Positions 45,194 through 56,784 of a DNA stretch of 64,000 nt are shown one piece after another (the stretch's first letter is position 1; every line of letters starts with the position of its first letter). The notes under the pieces are model-generated. The model had not been told where the DNA came from, searched no databases, and saw nothing but the letters and a program-made list of their open reading frames with translations. Origin of the DNA: Ricinus communis (lineage: Eukaryota > Streptophyta > Magnoliopsida > Malpighiales > Euphorbiaceae); NCBI RefSeq assembly GCF_019578655.1, contig NC_063256.1, forward strand, positions 14,942,001 through 15,006,000. The letters run 5' to 3'. The position numbers were made by a program, and so were the translations under genes.

Positions 45194-47754
45194 AGAAATT
45201 TAAATTTATATGTAATTTTTTAATTTTTTATTAATTTATTAACTAATAAATCACATTCTTAATTAAATAGTAATTTAATCCTAAGAATAAAATTTTAATT
45301 ATATTTTAATATTATATTAATTAAGATTCAATTATCTAATTAGATAATTATTTTGATTCTAAAAATAATATTTCTAATATCATATTAATTAATGAGTTAG
45401 TGACATCAAATAAGAATTTGGCAAAAGAGGAACTTTGATTATCATATTAATTTTAAAATAATATGATATATTTAAATTTGTTTATTTGTTTAGTCAAAAA
45501 TTAGGAAGAATATATTATTTGTATATCTAGTTTAGAATTTTTAAATAGGAAGTTAAAAAATATATTAGATATTTTCTTTTTATTTAGGAGAATACTTTAT
45601 TTTAAAAATTTTAATTACTTTTCTATCTTATAGAATTTATCTTTCAAAATTAGTCTAAGTTGTTAAGCATCTCTATAAACATTTTTTGTAATTCAATTTT
45701 CAGTATAAAATATTAAGAATTTTATTAGATTTTATTTATAAATTTATTTTTTATTTTATTTATAAATAAAATAAAACAATATAAATTAAATTAAATTCTT
45801 GATAAACTTTTAACACGTGATTTTTTGCCGAGTGTCCCACCTGTTTTTTTCTTTATTTTTCCTTTTTTTGTCTTTTTGAGGGGAAAACAGCATGCGACAT
45901 GTTTCATAATTTTCATTTTATGTCAGCAAGTAAAAGGACTTCGGTGTCCCAACTACCACCAGGCCCAAATAAATATTAAGGGAATTGCATGGGTCTTGCA
46001 GTCAGAAAAAGACATGATATATACGTCAGCACTCTGATGCATGTTTTTTTTATTTGTTAAATTAATATCAAATATTTATTAATTTATATTTATTAAATAC
46101 ATATTAAATATTTATTATTAAATAGTAAATTTAAATTTTTGTTATTTACTAATTTTTAAAACGATTTATATTATGTCTATGTTATATATTTTTATTTAAA
46201 TAAATTAACAAATATGTGTTCATTACTAATAAATATAATAAATATATATTAATAAACTAATGAATATTATTGTCTATAAATAATAAATATTTATATTAAT
46301 CACAAAATTATTTTGATATGTATCACAAAAATAACGAATATAACTTTCATAAAAAATCAACATCATTTTTATTTGACTATAAATATTTTATGATGATTTG
46401 AGAAATATATATAAATTTATAATTATTGAATTAATAATGACAAATTAATAAACATGTAGATTATAAATGATGAATATTCTTCACTAAAATAATAAATATT
46501 TAAAAATTAATTAAATATAAAATAAATATCGTTAGAATAAACAATAAATATTATGTTATGAATGTGTTAAAAAATTGCAAGTGCGTGCAGTAAGCTTTGC
46601 ACTAGATTGTGCAAGTTAATTCACTATCTTTAATAGGTGATTTGCGAAATGGAAGTCCATCGTGAAATATTGCATCAAATTATGAGATTGTTGATTTTTC
46701 AACAATTGAGATAACTATCCATGCACGAGAAATTAGATGTAGTAATTCTTTAATCTATGCATTAAGATGTGCATACTTCTGCATAACAGCGTGAATAATG
46801 GGTTAAAGAATTTGAAATTCTCATTTTGCATAAGTTGCATAGCCATGCACCTAATCTGAGCTTAGTCTTTGGCAAAATTCTTGAACTCTATTTATTTTAT
46901 TTTTTGATTATTTTTAAGTATTTAAATTTAGGCATAATGCTTGAGAGGTTCTAATAATTCATATTTAATATAATATATTAAATGTTGGATGGAATAGAAG
47001 AAAAATTTTGAAGCTAAATTTGTTCTAATTTGTTCTGAACTTTTTTTTACTAAGGTTGTATCCATAATTAATCATTTGTCAGTGAATATTTGATGCTATC
47101 GGTTTGGATCAAATTGATCCAAATAGCACTACTCATTAATAAATTGGGTTGAGTTAATTAAATTATTTGTGCTTAATTAAAAATATTAAATGGGCTTTAT
47201 TTTTTTAATAAAGAGAAAATTACAATGAGCACATTAATTTTTAAAATCGTTACATTGAGTATGTTAATATTTTAAAATTATTATATTTTTATCTCTGTTT
47301 TTTTATTTTTGCATTTTTATCTTTTTTCTTTATATTTATAAGTTTTTTTATCAAGACAACTTAGTTATCTTGACTTTTGTGCTAGCTATCATTTTTCTTT
47401 TTTCTTTCATGCCAAAGGCTTGCCTCTATTTCTCTCTCTCTCACCATTAATATTACTGAAATATTACACAAAAAAGTTATCAATTATCTATGGCTTCTTG
47501 CACACTTATTCTTTTAAATCATTCAATCAATGGATCATCTTTTAACTTGAATCTATTTGAAAGTATCCAAATAAATTCAATTTTACAAAAATACATATGA
47601 ACCACTATTTATTGATGTTATTTTTTACATAGGATTTTGATATATTATATAGATAATATAAATAATATATTTATAATATATATATATATATATATATAAA
47701 TATTTATAGTATATTATATTATATACAAATTTAAATTTAAAAATAAAATTAATT
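45194..47754. other. AT-rich intergenic spacer
   Basis: Right flank of the Athila element. Many TAAATA/TTTATT runs (about 46040-46560) and a short (TA)n run at 47675-47698. I see no gene or recognisable element. Confidence 0.5.
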
Positions 47755-48071
47755 CAAACTCGAGCTCGAGTCATTAAACAGGCCTATAGACGAGCTCATA
47801 AATGAGTCTGCTTATGAGTCTGTTCACAAGCTTCCTAAACGAACGGTATTCAATCTTGAGCTCCTGAATAGGCTCGTGAGCGAATAAACAAGCAAGCTCG
47901 CAAACTAACAACCCAAACTCTATCAAGCTCGAGCTTAACTTGATAAAGTTATCAAGCTCGTAATTAAGCTCGAGCTCGACTCTAATTAATTTAAGAAACA
48001 ATCTTGAATGAGCTTTTTATTAAATTGAGTTCCGAATAGCTTACGAGACATTTTATTCATTTACAGCCCTA
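47755..48071 (-). mobile_element. hAT-like fragment with GAGCTCGA subterminal repeats
   Basis: Dense GAGCTCGAGCTCG words lead to the right end ATTTACAGCCCTA, on the minus strand TAGGGCTGTAAAT, a hAT-style terminus. The last 100 bases match the right end of the element at 59461-61086. The other end was not found, so this is partial. Confidence 0.55.
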
Positions 48072-48663
48072 ACATAATATCTAAATCATGGATGATAATA
48101 AATTTTTTTCGAAAGTTGAAAAGATTGTGGGACAATATGAATCTCTTTTATTATTATCTTTCTCTTATACACACATATTAGTAAAAAGTGAACAGCTGTA
48201 ACTTTACAAAATTATCATTTTGAAATTATTTTAAAATTTGTTGAATTTTTCTCTATGTGAAAATTTAGCATTTTTCAAATTTTATTTAGCAAAACAATAT
48301 TCTATTTCTTGTTTAATATATAATATTTATATTTATGCTTTGAAGTCTTCTAATTCTTGAGCTATACTTACGGTTTTGTTATAGTTCAATAATTGAATGA
48401 TTTTGTTGATATTTGAGTGGATGTTTTGGTTAATTTCGGATATACGAAGAAGTGTTTTTAATTTATTTTATTGAACTGTTGTTTACATGTTGAATAAGTT
48501 CTAAAATATTAGAAATTAACTCTTTTGTTAAAAAATATATTTTGATGTTTAGATTTAATTATAATTTATTTATTTATTTTTTAATATAGAAAACTATTAA
48601 AGAGAAAGAAAAATAGTGAAGTCATGGATTGATTTTGGATACTTTAGAGGTTGGATTGCTATG
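48072..48663. other. AT-rich spacer left of the chromovirus
   Basis: No gene or repeat recognised. The AAATT target-site copy follows at 48664-48668. Confidence 0.5.
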
Positions 48664-48668
48664 AAATT

Positions 48669-49607
48669 TGATGCGTTAGCCCCTTGGAAGGCTTGCTTAA
48701 GTCGGATCTAAGTAGGACGTGCGGCAAGGCTTCTCTTGTTGACGTCTAAGACAGCCGTTGATGGGAGGAGGCGGAGGACACGTCCATGGCCTTGGGATGG
48801 AGGAAGCATAATTCTCACTTGTTGAATGATTACTAGATGCAATTGCGGGTAAGAGAAGGCCAAAGTGATGTAGGCAGGAGGATGGTCACGATTCCACTAA
48901 TTCAAGGTTGAAAGTGGGCACAATCCCATTATCACAATTCGGAGATTGAAGGCCAGCCACGTTACCATGAAATTGGGACGAACAATGATTGAAATTGAAC
49001 ACAATTCCACTTTCACAATCCAAAGATTGAAGGACAGCCACGTTACAATGAAAATAGGACTAAACAATGAATGAAGATGAACTTAATTCCACTTACACAA
49101 TCCAGAGTTTGAAGGGCAACTATGTTACAATGAAATTGGGACGAAACAAGAACGTAGATTAAAGGATGATAGTGTTTAAGAATAGAGACGACACAAATAA
49201 GAATGGTGGCGTCGAAGACAAGGGGCGGAGTCCAAAGCTCTCAATAATACCTTGAATAAAATTCGACGTGAAAAAACAAAACAAGACCAATATCCCACAT
49301 ATATGGGAACCCTAAACCTAAATTTCTAATAAAGGAAAACAAGCTAAATAAAAAAAATAGCAATACAAAACCAAAGATGAAAGTTTAAGTTTAAGAAGTC
49401 TCTTCATGCCAAATAGACAATGATAAAATCTTGAAGGTAGGTGTGGAAATTGAGGACGCTCCATTCCTTGCAAAAGCCTTAGTGACAATGCTCGAAGTGG
49501 CTTGAGCAATAGCTTTGGCACGAGCCCTCGTGATAGGTCCATTTGAACGAACACTCAACATGTCTTCCTCTTGAGCCTCCATCAATGTCAATGGTGGAAC
49601 TGCATCA
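48669..49607 (-). repeat. 3' LTR (element orientation) of the chromovirus
   Basis: 939 bases. Includes a minus-strand reading frame (49391-49607) that appears to extend pol. Confidence 0.94.
49391..49607 (-). pseudogene. LTR-encoded C-terminal tail of pol
   Basis: The minus frame enters the LTR in phase with the integrase end (separated only by one TAA inside the polypurine tract region) and reads LMEAQEEDMLSVRSNGPITR followed by ARAKAIAQ, an Ala-rich helix, to a stop near 49391. The GPITRARAK motif closes pol in many plant chromoviruses, and pol running into the 3' LTR is known for some of them. The frame is also open in the 5' LTR (56563-56779), as expected if it is copied with the LTR; the solo LTR has a stop after AKAIA. 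Confidence 0.65.
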
Positions 49608-49620
49608 CTCTCCCCTTTTT
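49608..49620 (-). other. Polypurine tract of the chromovirus
   Basis: The minus strand reads AAAAAGGGGAGAG directly before the 3' LTR. Confidence 0.85.
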
Positions 49621-50740
49621 AGCCTCGAATCGTCCCTGATTCATCAATGTTAAGGTCCGGTGGAATGTAAGGAGACAAGTCGGCAACGTTGAAGGTCGCG
49701 TGTACACCATAGTTACTAGGAAGCTCTAGCTTGTAGGCATTAGATCCATATGCTTCCAAGACCTTGAAGGGTCCATCTCCTCCGGGGCCAGTTTGGAACG
49801 TCTCCTAGATGGAAAATGCTCCTTCTTTAAGTGCAACTAAACAAGGTCCCTGGGAGCCAATGTGATACGGCATCGGCCCTTGTTGGCCTTGTGCTCCAGC
49901 TGCCTAGCCCTCCTTTCCAGCTGCTCCTTAGTCCTAGCATGCAACTTCTGAATTATCTCGGCCCGTGTAGCTCCACGGACGTGGTCTCCATCCTTCAAAG
50001 GATGCGGCACCAAGTCCAAAGGCAACAAAGGGTTGCGGCCATACACCACCTCAAATGGGGACATCTTCGTAGCTGAATGGATAGACCTATTATAAGAAAA
50101 CTCAACAAAAGCAAGTAAGTCCTCCCAACGGCACGGGTTAGACCTATGCATTGTCCTAAGCAAGGTCCCTAAGGTCCGGTTGGTCACTTCTGTTTGGCCA
50201 TCAGTTTGGGGGTGATAGCTAGTAGAGAATAGAAGACTGGTACCTAACTTGCCCCACAATGTTCTCCAAAAATGGCTAACAAATTTCACGTCTCTATCAC
50301 TAACAATAGTATGTGGAATACGATGTAAGCGAACCACATGCTCAAAGAATAAAGAAGCACAATCAGAAGCAGTGTTGGTGAACTTACATGGTATAAAATG
50401 AGCCATTTTGGAGAATCGATCGACCGCCACGAAAATAAAGTCCCTCCCCTTCTTAGATCTTGGCAACCCCCATCACAAAATCCATGGATATATCCTCCCA
50501 AGGTGCCCGTGGTATGGGTAAGGGTGTGTAGAGTGAGTGGCTTGACCTAGACTTGGCTTTATGGCAAGTGACATAAGCATTGCAAAATTTAGTCACTTGT
50601 TTAGTCATGTGTGGCCAATAAAAGTGTTCCTTAAGAGCAGCTACAGTTTTGGCTATTCCGAAATATGCTTTACTCTTATGTGCTTTCTTAATTAGGAGAC
50701 CCCTAATAGAAGATGATTGGAATGCATAATTTCCCACCCT
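49621..50740 (-). pseudogene. Chromovirus integrase
   Basis: Read leftward: a zinc-binding region with HFYWPHMTKQVTKFC and VTCHKAKSR (one His of HHCC appears as Tyr, in KAYFGIAKT), then the core with the first Asp in VAVDRFSKMAHFIP, the second in VSDRDVKFVSHFW and Glu in DGQTEVTNRTLG, then FSYNRSIHSATKMSPFEVVYG. The C-terminal part, in another frame, has GPFKVLEAYGSNAYKLELP and FNVADLSPYIPPD, the GPY/F module. No chromodomain is recognisable after it. A frameshift near 50460 separates zinc region and core, and another near 49840 separates the tail; otherwise catalytic residues are present. Confidence 0.9.
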
Positions 50741-50840
50741 TATAAAGGTACCTTAGTCAAGGAAGTAGGTATCTAAGGCCCCTTGAGATGCGCAAGTATC
50801 ATAAATAGATTTAAAGAAAGTATCATGCAAATACAATTCC

Positions 50841-52250
50841 TTAATTAAAAAAAAACCCAAAGACTTTAGCATCAAGGGAAGACAAAAGAACATACCTGCG
50901 AGAAAGGGCGTCGGCTACCACATTCTCCTTACCTTTCTTATGAAGCACCATATATGAAAAGGTCTCCATGAACTCTACCCACCTAGCATGCCAAGGTCCA
51001 AGGGTTGATTGGTGCTTGAGATAAGCCAAGGCCTCATGGTCCGTATGGATGACGAACTCCTTAGGCCACAAATAATGTTGCCACGTTTTCAATACCCGAA
51101 TAAGAGCATAAAGCTCTTTATCATAAGTAGGATAGTTGAGAGTGGCGTTGAACAACTTCTCGTTGAAATATGCAATGGGGCAGCGTTCTTGAATAAGAAC
51201 TCCACCTATCCTGATGTTGGAGGCGTCGCACTCAACCTCAAAGGTTTTGTTGAAGTCCGGCAACTGTAGCAAAGGAGCATGGCATAGGCGATCCTTAAGG
51301 GTCATGAAGGCCACCTCATGCTTCGACTCCCAAGTAATGGTAGCGCCTTTCTTTGTAAACTCATGTAGGGGCGCGGCTATTGAGCTAAAGTCCCGCACAA
51401 ACCGCCTATAAAATCCAGCCAACCCTAAGAAAGACCGCACCATGGTCGCTGTAGTAGGGGTAGGCCACTCCTTGATAGCGCAGACCCTTTCCTCATCCAC
51501 ACGCAGCCCATCCTTAGAAACTACAAATCCTAAGAAAATAGTAGTGTCCGAGCAAAACACACATTTTGACAAGTTGACGTACAATTGCTCATTCCTAAGA
51601 CATTGTAGGACTTGTTTAAGATGAGAAACATGTTCATCTAAAGACTGACTATACACTAAAATGTCATCAAAATACACAACCACAAATTTCCCTAAAAAAT
51701 GTCTAAGTACATGGTTCATCAATCTCATAAAGGTACTTGGGGCATTAGTGAGTCCAAATGGCATCACAAGGCATTCATAAAGGCCATACTTCATTTTGAA
51801 GGCCGTCTTCCATTCATCGCCTTCCTTCATGCAGATTTAATGGTAGCCGCTCCTAATATCGATCTTGGAAAAGAGGATGCCTCCATGCAGCTCATCGAGC
51901 ATGTCATTGAGGCGAGGAATTGGATGACGGTACTTTACCGTTATTTGATTAATGGCCCTGCAACCCATGCACATTCTCCAGTACCCTCCTTCTTTGGCAC
52001 TAAAATCACTAGCACGCCACAAGGACTTAAACTCTCTCGTACATAGCCCTTTTCTAAGAGCTCGATAACTTGATGCTGGGGCTCCTTAGTCTCCTCCGGA
52101 CTTGCCTTATAGGCTGCATGTTTAGGCAAAAAAGCCTTGGGAATTAAGTCAATCTGATGCTCGATCCCACGAAGTGGAGGAAGGCCTTCGGGAATCTCAT
52201 CAGGCATAACATTCGTGAACTCCTGCAAAAGACAAGTCACAGAAGAGGGT
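50841..52250 (-). pseudogene. Chromovirus reverse transcriptase and RNase H
   Basis: RT begins near 52230 (LPPLRGIEHQIDLIPKA), with [16 protein letters not shown] and VPKKEG. A frameshift near 52000 precedes [19 protein letters not shown] and [11 protein letters not shown]; a stop at about 51838-51840 sits where the core continues with [17 protein letters not shown]. The 329-codon frame 50841-51830 holds [18 protein letters not shown], the catalytic YFDD in [12 protein letters not shown], the thumb, and RNase H with [22 protein letters not shown], the [11 protein letters not shown]sp and [14 protein letters not shown]. This is a nearly complete Ty3/gypsy RT-RNase H module with two or three breaks. 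Confidence 0.93.
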
Positions 52251-53090
52251 AAATCATCTACAGTTTTAAAAACAGACAGACACGCAGTAGGAATCAATAA
52301 GAAGCAATGAGAACGTCCCTGAACGATTAGAGTGATATCCCTCGAATGTGCCATGAGTAATCGTCGGTCACAACAACCCTGAATTGTAGATGCAGGGTCC
52401 GCAGACATTTGGGATCCAAATCCGGTGATTGCTAGTGCCCTAGGAAGTTGCTGTGCTTTATCGCGGTGGCCGGTTTGCTGCGTTAGGACCTGCTGCTTTC
52501 CGGCCTTTCCCCCGGTGCTTTTATTAGTCAAAGGGGCCTCATGAGGGGTAGGAACAACCCGTAAGATGGCTGGACCTGAAGAGTGCTCCACCTTGGTTGA
52601 CGCTTTGAGATTAGGCGAATGCTTGAGCCTGGTAGTTGCCATGGGCTTGATTGCCTCTTTTGTCTGCTCTAACGCTTTGAGTGGTCTCGTTCCACGTGGT
52701 CATGGATTATTTCCTATGGTGTCATGGGGAGAAGAGTTACCTTACACCCTTTGTTTTGGAAAGTGTATGTGTTAAAGAACCCATCATGCACGGTCTTCTT
52801 GTCATATTGCTAAGGGCGACCTAGAAGGAGGTGAGTAGCATCCATAATCATAACATCATAAGTAACGGTATCAACATAAGTACCAATAGAGAATGTGATG
52901 TGGCATTGCCTTGTTACCACATTACCTTTACCTTCCGAAATCCATTGGAGGCTATAAGGTTGAGGATGTGGCGAAGTAGGTAAGTTCAAGACCCTCACCA
53001 CTTTCTCATTCAAGATGTTGCAGCAAGAACCACTATCTACTATCACACTCAAAGATGAAGTACCCACAAGGCACCTTGAGTGAAATAAAT
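52251..53090 (-). pseudogene. Chromovirus protease and linker to RT
   Basis: The protease frame 52810-53067 reads VIVDSGSCCNILNEKVVRVL (active-site Asp-Ser-Gly), PYSLQWISEGKG, then FSIGTYVDTVTYDVMIMDA and LLLGRP, the standard chromovirus protease. The following linker (about 52250-52780) shifts frame; part of it is the 5' portion of the 52642-51941 frame, poorly conserved and low in motifs until LLQEFTNVMPDEIPEGLP just before RT. It would cut Gag-Pol in an intact copy. Confidence 0.87.
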
Positions 53091-53289
53091 TCTCTCATCG
53101 GTCCCCTACAAAAGCATCTTTCACTGTCAAAGCATGACGAGCTACAAGGGAAAGAGGCATTCCTTCATTCAAGTCCGGGGGACCACAAGCATAAGGCTCC
53201 TCATCAGCAAAGTCATCATAAACAGGTCTCGGAGCCTCGTCATTGTCCTCTTCATTGTCAAATGATTCATACCCCGTAGCTTAAGAGAA

Positions 53290-54610
53290 CAATACCTTCT
53301 TAGGATTTGGACAATCGCGCACAATATGACCGCACCCGCCATATTTATAGCATACTCTATCGCTCATCTTCTCTTGACCGAGGCCATATGGAGATTGAGA
53401 TGGGGTTATAACCGGTTTAGGAGTCTCGGAGAGGCGTGTAGGCCGGCCAGAAATAGGAGCTTGAGGCTTAGGCTACAGACTAGCATCAGAATTAGTAGAA
53501 AACTTAGGACTAGGGTTCATACCTTCTTGATAAAGAAGCCGAGAGCCAAGGATAGACCTTCTTGTGAACAAGTTTAAGGTTGACCTTTTAAGCGGCGTAT
53601 GTGAACGCAGTTAAAATCCTTAATGGGCAACACATCGACTTCTTCCCTCAAATCAACATGAAGACCATGGAGAAATTTGGTCCGAACGGTTGCCGGAGTG
53701 ACACTCATGCCGTCCTTGAAGTACAAGTCCTCTAGTTGCGTAAAGAACTCAAGAGGTGTTTGAGTTCCTTGTCGAGCTAAGGCTATTTTCAATCTCATCT
53801 CATTCTTATATTCCAAAGGCGCATACTTTTCAATCATGATGAAGACAAGTTGGTGCCATTGTCTAATAGGCTCACGTCCCATGCGAGCTCTATTCGCCAC
53901 ATCTCTATGCCACCACCGGCTTCTTGGAAGTGCAAAGTAGCAATCTCTACCTTCTCCTCTTCGGAATAGTGGCAATGCTAAAGTTCATGTTCCGTCGCCT
54001 GCAACCAATCCAAAAAGATAGTCGTATCATATTCACCAATAAAGTTTTCAATCTTTACCTTAATATCGCGTCTAGAGTTATGATTGGGTTGAATTTGGCG
54101 TCTCTTCTCAAAGCCGCGGTCATCGTGATTGTTATATGCATTCCCACGAACTTCATTGTGGCCTCTCCTATGCCTAGGCTGCACATTCTTATACTCATCA
54201 TATGCATTAGCATTAATATTATCATAAAACAAATGTGTAGGGATGTAAAGAGGAATCCACCCCTCTGGATGAACTTGGTTCTCGATAGGTTCAGCAAGCG
54301 GGGGGTGGTAGTTACCTGGGTTTACCTGGCCAGCTAAGTGTATATCCTCCTCGTCATATTCACTGAAAGTAAGTGGAGAATAGGGCCTAAAAGGAGCTTG
54401 GGGTGCAGGTTGCGTATGGCCTCTATCCGGCCGTATGCTTAGCCATGCATTGTTGGTGCAGACGGAGTGACGCCCATAGTAATGAGGATCAGGGTTAGAG
54501 TGATCATACCTGTGCCGCTTAAGTGATTGGTGGTCGCCTCTTGGAGTGTCTGCATGGTCCGAGTAATGACCATTGTCATCGAGGTCTCTAGACTTGATCT
54601 TGGTTGCCAC
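53290..54610 (-). pseudogene. Chromovirus gag
   Basis: A His/Arg/Asp-rich N-terminal part (54610 leftward) leads into the capsid start VKIENFIGEYDTTIFLDWLQ. A stop at 53976 and a frameshift near 53930 follow, then the capsid continues in 53574-53975 with RARMGREPIRQW, IMIEKYAPLEYKNEMRLKI and GTQTPLEFFTQLEDLYFK. The zinc knuckle near 53302-53354 reads CYKYGGCGHIVRDC: the second Cys of CCHC is Tyr, a G-to-A type change. The N-terminal 140 residues before the capsid are not recognised. Confidence 0.87.
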
Positions 54611-54745
54611 CGATCATCAATGTCATCGATAGCAGACCTCTCAATGACGGACTGCAGCCTGTTAGACTGCTTGTGGTGAACATGTTGTTGGTGTGATGGT
54701 GACGCTAGTCCCTTGCTCCTATCATGCCAGGAATGTTAAAAAAAC

Positions 54746-54967
54746 TTATTGTCCTGCACTAACGGCTAACGGAGTGTCCGGGACTAAGGAAGGGGGCGCC
54801 CTAATAGGCCCATGTTGAGCCTCCATAAGGCGCGTCAAGTGAGCTAGTTGGCGCTCCGTAGTGGCCAACCGTTCAGCCAGAACAATGCTCTTAACCTTGG
54901 ACTTGTCAAGGCATTCCTTCCTCACCAACAATTCAGCCGCTTGCATGTCAAGTTCCTCCCCATGCAC
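54746..54967 (-). CDS. Small ORF in the chromovirus leader
   Basis: A 73-codon frame upstream of gag with a likely coiled coil (VLAERLATTERQLAHLTRLM) and a Pro-rich end. It may be the first part of gag separated by decay, or a chance leader frame. No family recognised. A closed interval of about 135 bases with stops lies between it and the gag frame. Confidence 0.35.
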   Translation of the reverse strand: MHGEELDMQAAELLVRKECLDKSKVKSIVLAERLATTERQLAHLTRLMEAQHGPIRAPPSLVPDTPLAVSAGQ

Positions 54968-55286
54968 AGATATAGCAAGAGGTTAATAACAACAAAAACA
55001 GCAGCAACTACAAGAAGCACAAAATGCAGTCCAACACACTCAAAGTAACAAAATCTCCCGGTAACTACGTGAAATAATCCGTGAGGGAGGTCAAGGCAAA
55101 GAAGTGAAGTTGTATTCAATAACCTATTCAAGCCAAATCAAGCCTGCAATATTATCCCATGATGATTAAATCACAGCAAATAATCAATGCAAGATAAAGT
55201 CATTGATTGATTGTGTTGCATGAAATGGATGTATGCCAATGTCTTCGATCTTTGTGATCGGTTTTAAGTGAATTTTTTTGTTGAAC

Positions 55287-55466
55287 TTTCAACTGCACTA
55301 GTGATGGTAACAAGCAAGAAAACAAGGTAACAACATAAATTTTAGTGTATTCGTGGAATGCAATCTTGCTCAAATTTTCAACTGCACTAGTGATGGTAAC
55401 AAACAAGAGAACAAGGTAACAGCACAAATTTTAGTGTATTTGTGGAATGCAACCTTGCTCAAATTT
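55287..55466 (-). repeat. Tandem duplication, 89-base unit, in the chromovirus leader
   Basis: Two adjacent copies from TTCAACTGCACTAGTGATGG to GGAATGCAATCTTGCTCAAA with few differences. Confidence 0.9.
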
Positions 55467-55804
55467 TAGAAGATGATTATAGGCTTGTTACAACAACCGC
55501 GAACTTATATTCATGCAAGATATATTATACAGCAAAATAATCAAAAGGTCAATATGCTAGATAATATGATAAAGCAAGATAGTACTATTGCATACAAGGA
55601 AGTAGGGTGACACATAAAACATAAAACTCTCGGCTTGAAATATATCCGAACCCTAAGGACTCTTTTTCTTTTTTTTCTTTTTTTTTTGTGGTTGGAAAGT
55701 TTTGAACAGCTATGAAAAAATAAGAAAATGGAAACACATGTGAGGGTCAAAAATATAATGGGAGAAATTGAAATAAAAGAATGGTGAACAACACGTCGTA
55801 CCCC

Positions 55805-55819
55805 TGGAAGCTGATACCA
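55805..55819 (-). other. Primer binding site of the chromovirus (tRNA-Met type)
   Basis: The minus strand reads TGGTATCAGCTTCCA three bases after the LTR; its first ten bases match the initiator tRNA-Met site TGGTATCAGAGC. Confidence 0.82.
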
Positions 55820-55822
55820 ATT

Positions 55823-56779
55823 TGATGCGTTAGCCCCTTGGAAGGCTTGCTTGAGTCGGATCTAGGTAGGACCTGTGGCAAGGCTTCTCTTGTTGACATC
55901 TAAGACAACCGTTGATGGGAGGAGGCGGAGGACACGTCCACGGCCTTGGGATGGAGGAAGCACAATTCTCACTTGTTGAATGATTACTAGATGCAATTGT
56001 GGGCAAGAAAAGGCTAAAGTGACTTAGGCAGGAGGATGGTCACGATTCCACTAATTCAAGGTTGAAAGTGGGCACAATCCCACTATCACAATTCGGAGGT
56101 TGAAGGCCAGCCACATTACCATGAAATTGGGACGAACAATGATTGAAATTGAACACAATTCCACTTTCACAATCCGGAGATTGAAGGACAACCACGTTAT
56201 AATGAAAATAGGACGAAACAATGAATAAAGATGGACTTAATTCCACTTACACAATCCAGAGTTTGAAGGGTAGCCACATTAGAATGAAATTGGGATGAAA
56301 CAAGAACGTAGATTAAAGGATGATAGTGTTTAAGAATAAGGACGTCACAAATAAGGATGGTGGCATCAAAGACAAGGGGCGGAGTCCAAAGCTCTCAACA
56401 ATACCTTGAATAAAATTTGACATGAAAAAATAAAACAAGACCAATATCCCACATATATGGGAACCCTAAACCTAAATTTCTAATAAAGAAAAATAAGCTA
56501 AATAAATACAAATAAAAATAAAAACAAATAGCAATACAAAAACCAAAGATGAAAGTTTAAGTTTAGAAAGTCTCTTCATACCAAGTAGACAATAATAAAA
56601 TCTTGAAGGTGGGTGTGGAAATTGAGGACGCTCCATTCCTTGTAAAGGCCTTGGTGACAATGCTCGAAGTGGCTTGAGCAATAGCTTTGGCACGAGCCCT
56701 CGTGATAGGTCCGTTTGAACGAACGCTCAACATGTCTTCCTCTTGAGCCTCTATCAATGTCAATTGTGGAACTTCATCA
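55823..56779 (-). repeat. 5' LTR (element orientation) of the chromovirus
   Basis: 957 bases, aligned end to end with 48669-49607, with scattered differences; ends at the target-site copy AAATT. Confidence 0.94.
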
Positions 56780-56784
56780 AAATT

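Larger units (their letters stand above)
48669..56779 (-). mobile_element. Complete chromovirus-type Ty3/gypsy retrotransposon
   Basis: 8.1 kb, LTRs 48669-49607 and 55823-56779 (TGATGCG...CATCA) with a perfect target-site duplication AAATT on both sides. Minus orientation: tRNA-Met primer site next to the right LTR, polypurine tract next to the left one. From right to left it encodes gag, a zinc knuckle, protease, RT, RNase H and integrase. Long open frames remain, but several stops and frameshifts make it non-autonomous. Its sequence is the best preserved of the pol-bearing elements here. A solo LTR of the family lies at 27612-28603. Confidence 0.95.

Noticed and set aside
45825..46037. Small plus-strand frame in the spacer
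   Set aside because: Low-complexity Phe-rich start, no recognisable motif and no supporting context.
49831..53577. Several plus-strand open frames of 60-115 codons
   Set aside because: They are the opposite strand of the chromovirus gag-pol region, which has clear conserved motifs on the minus strand.
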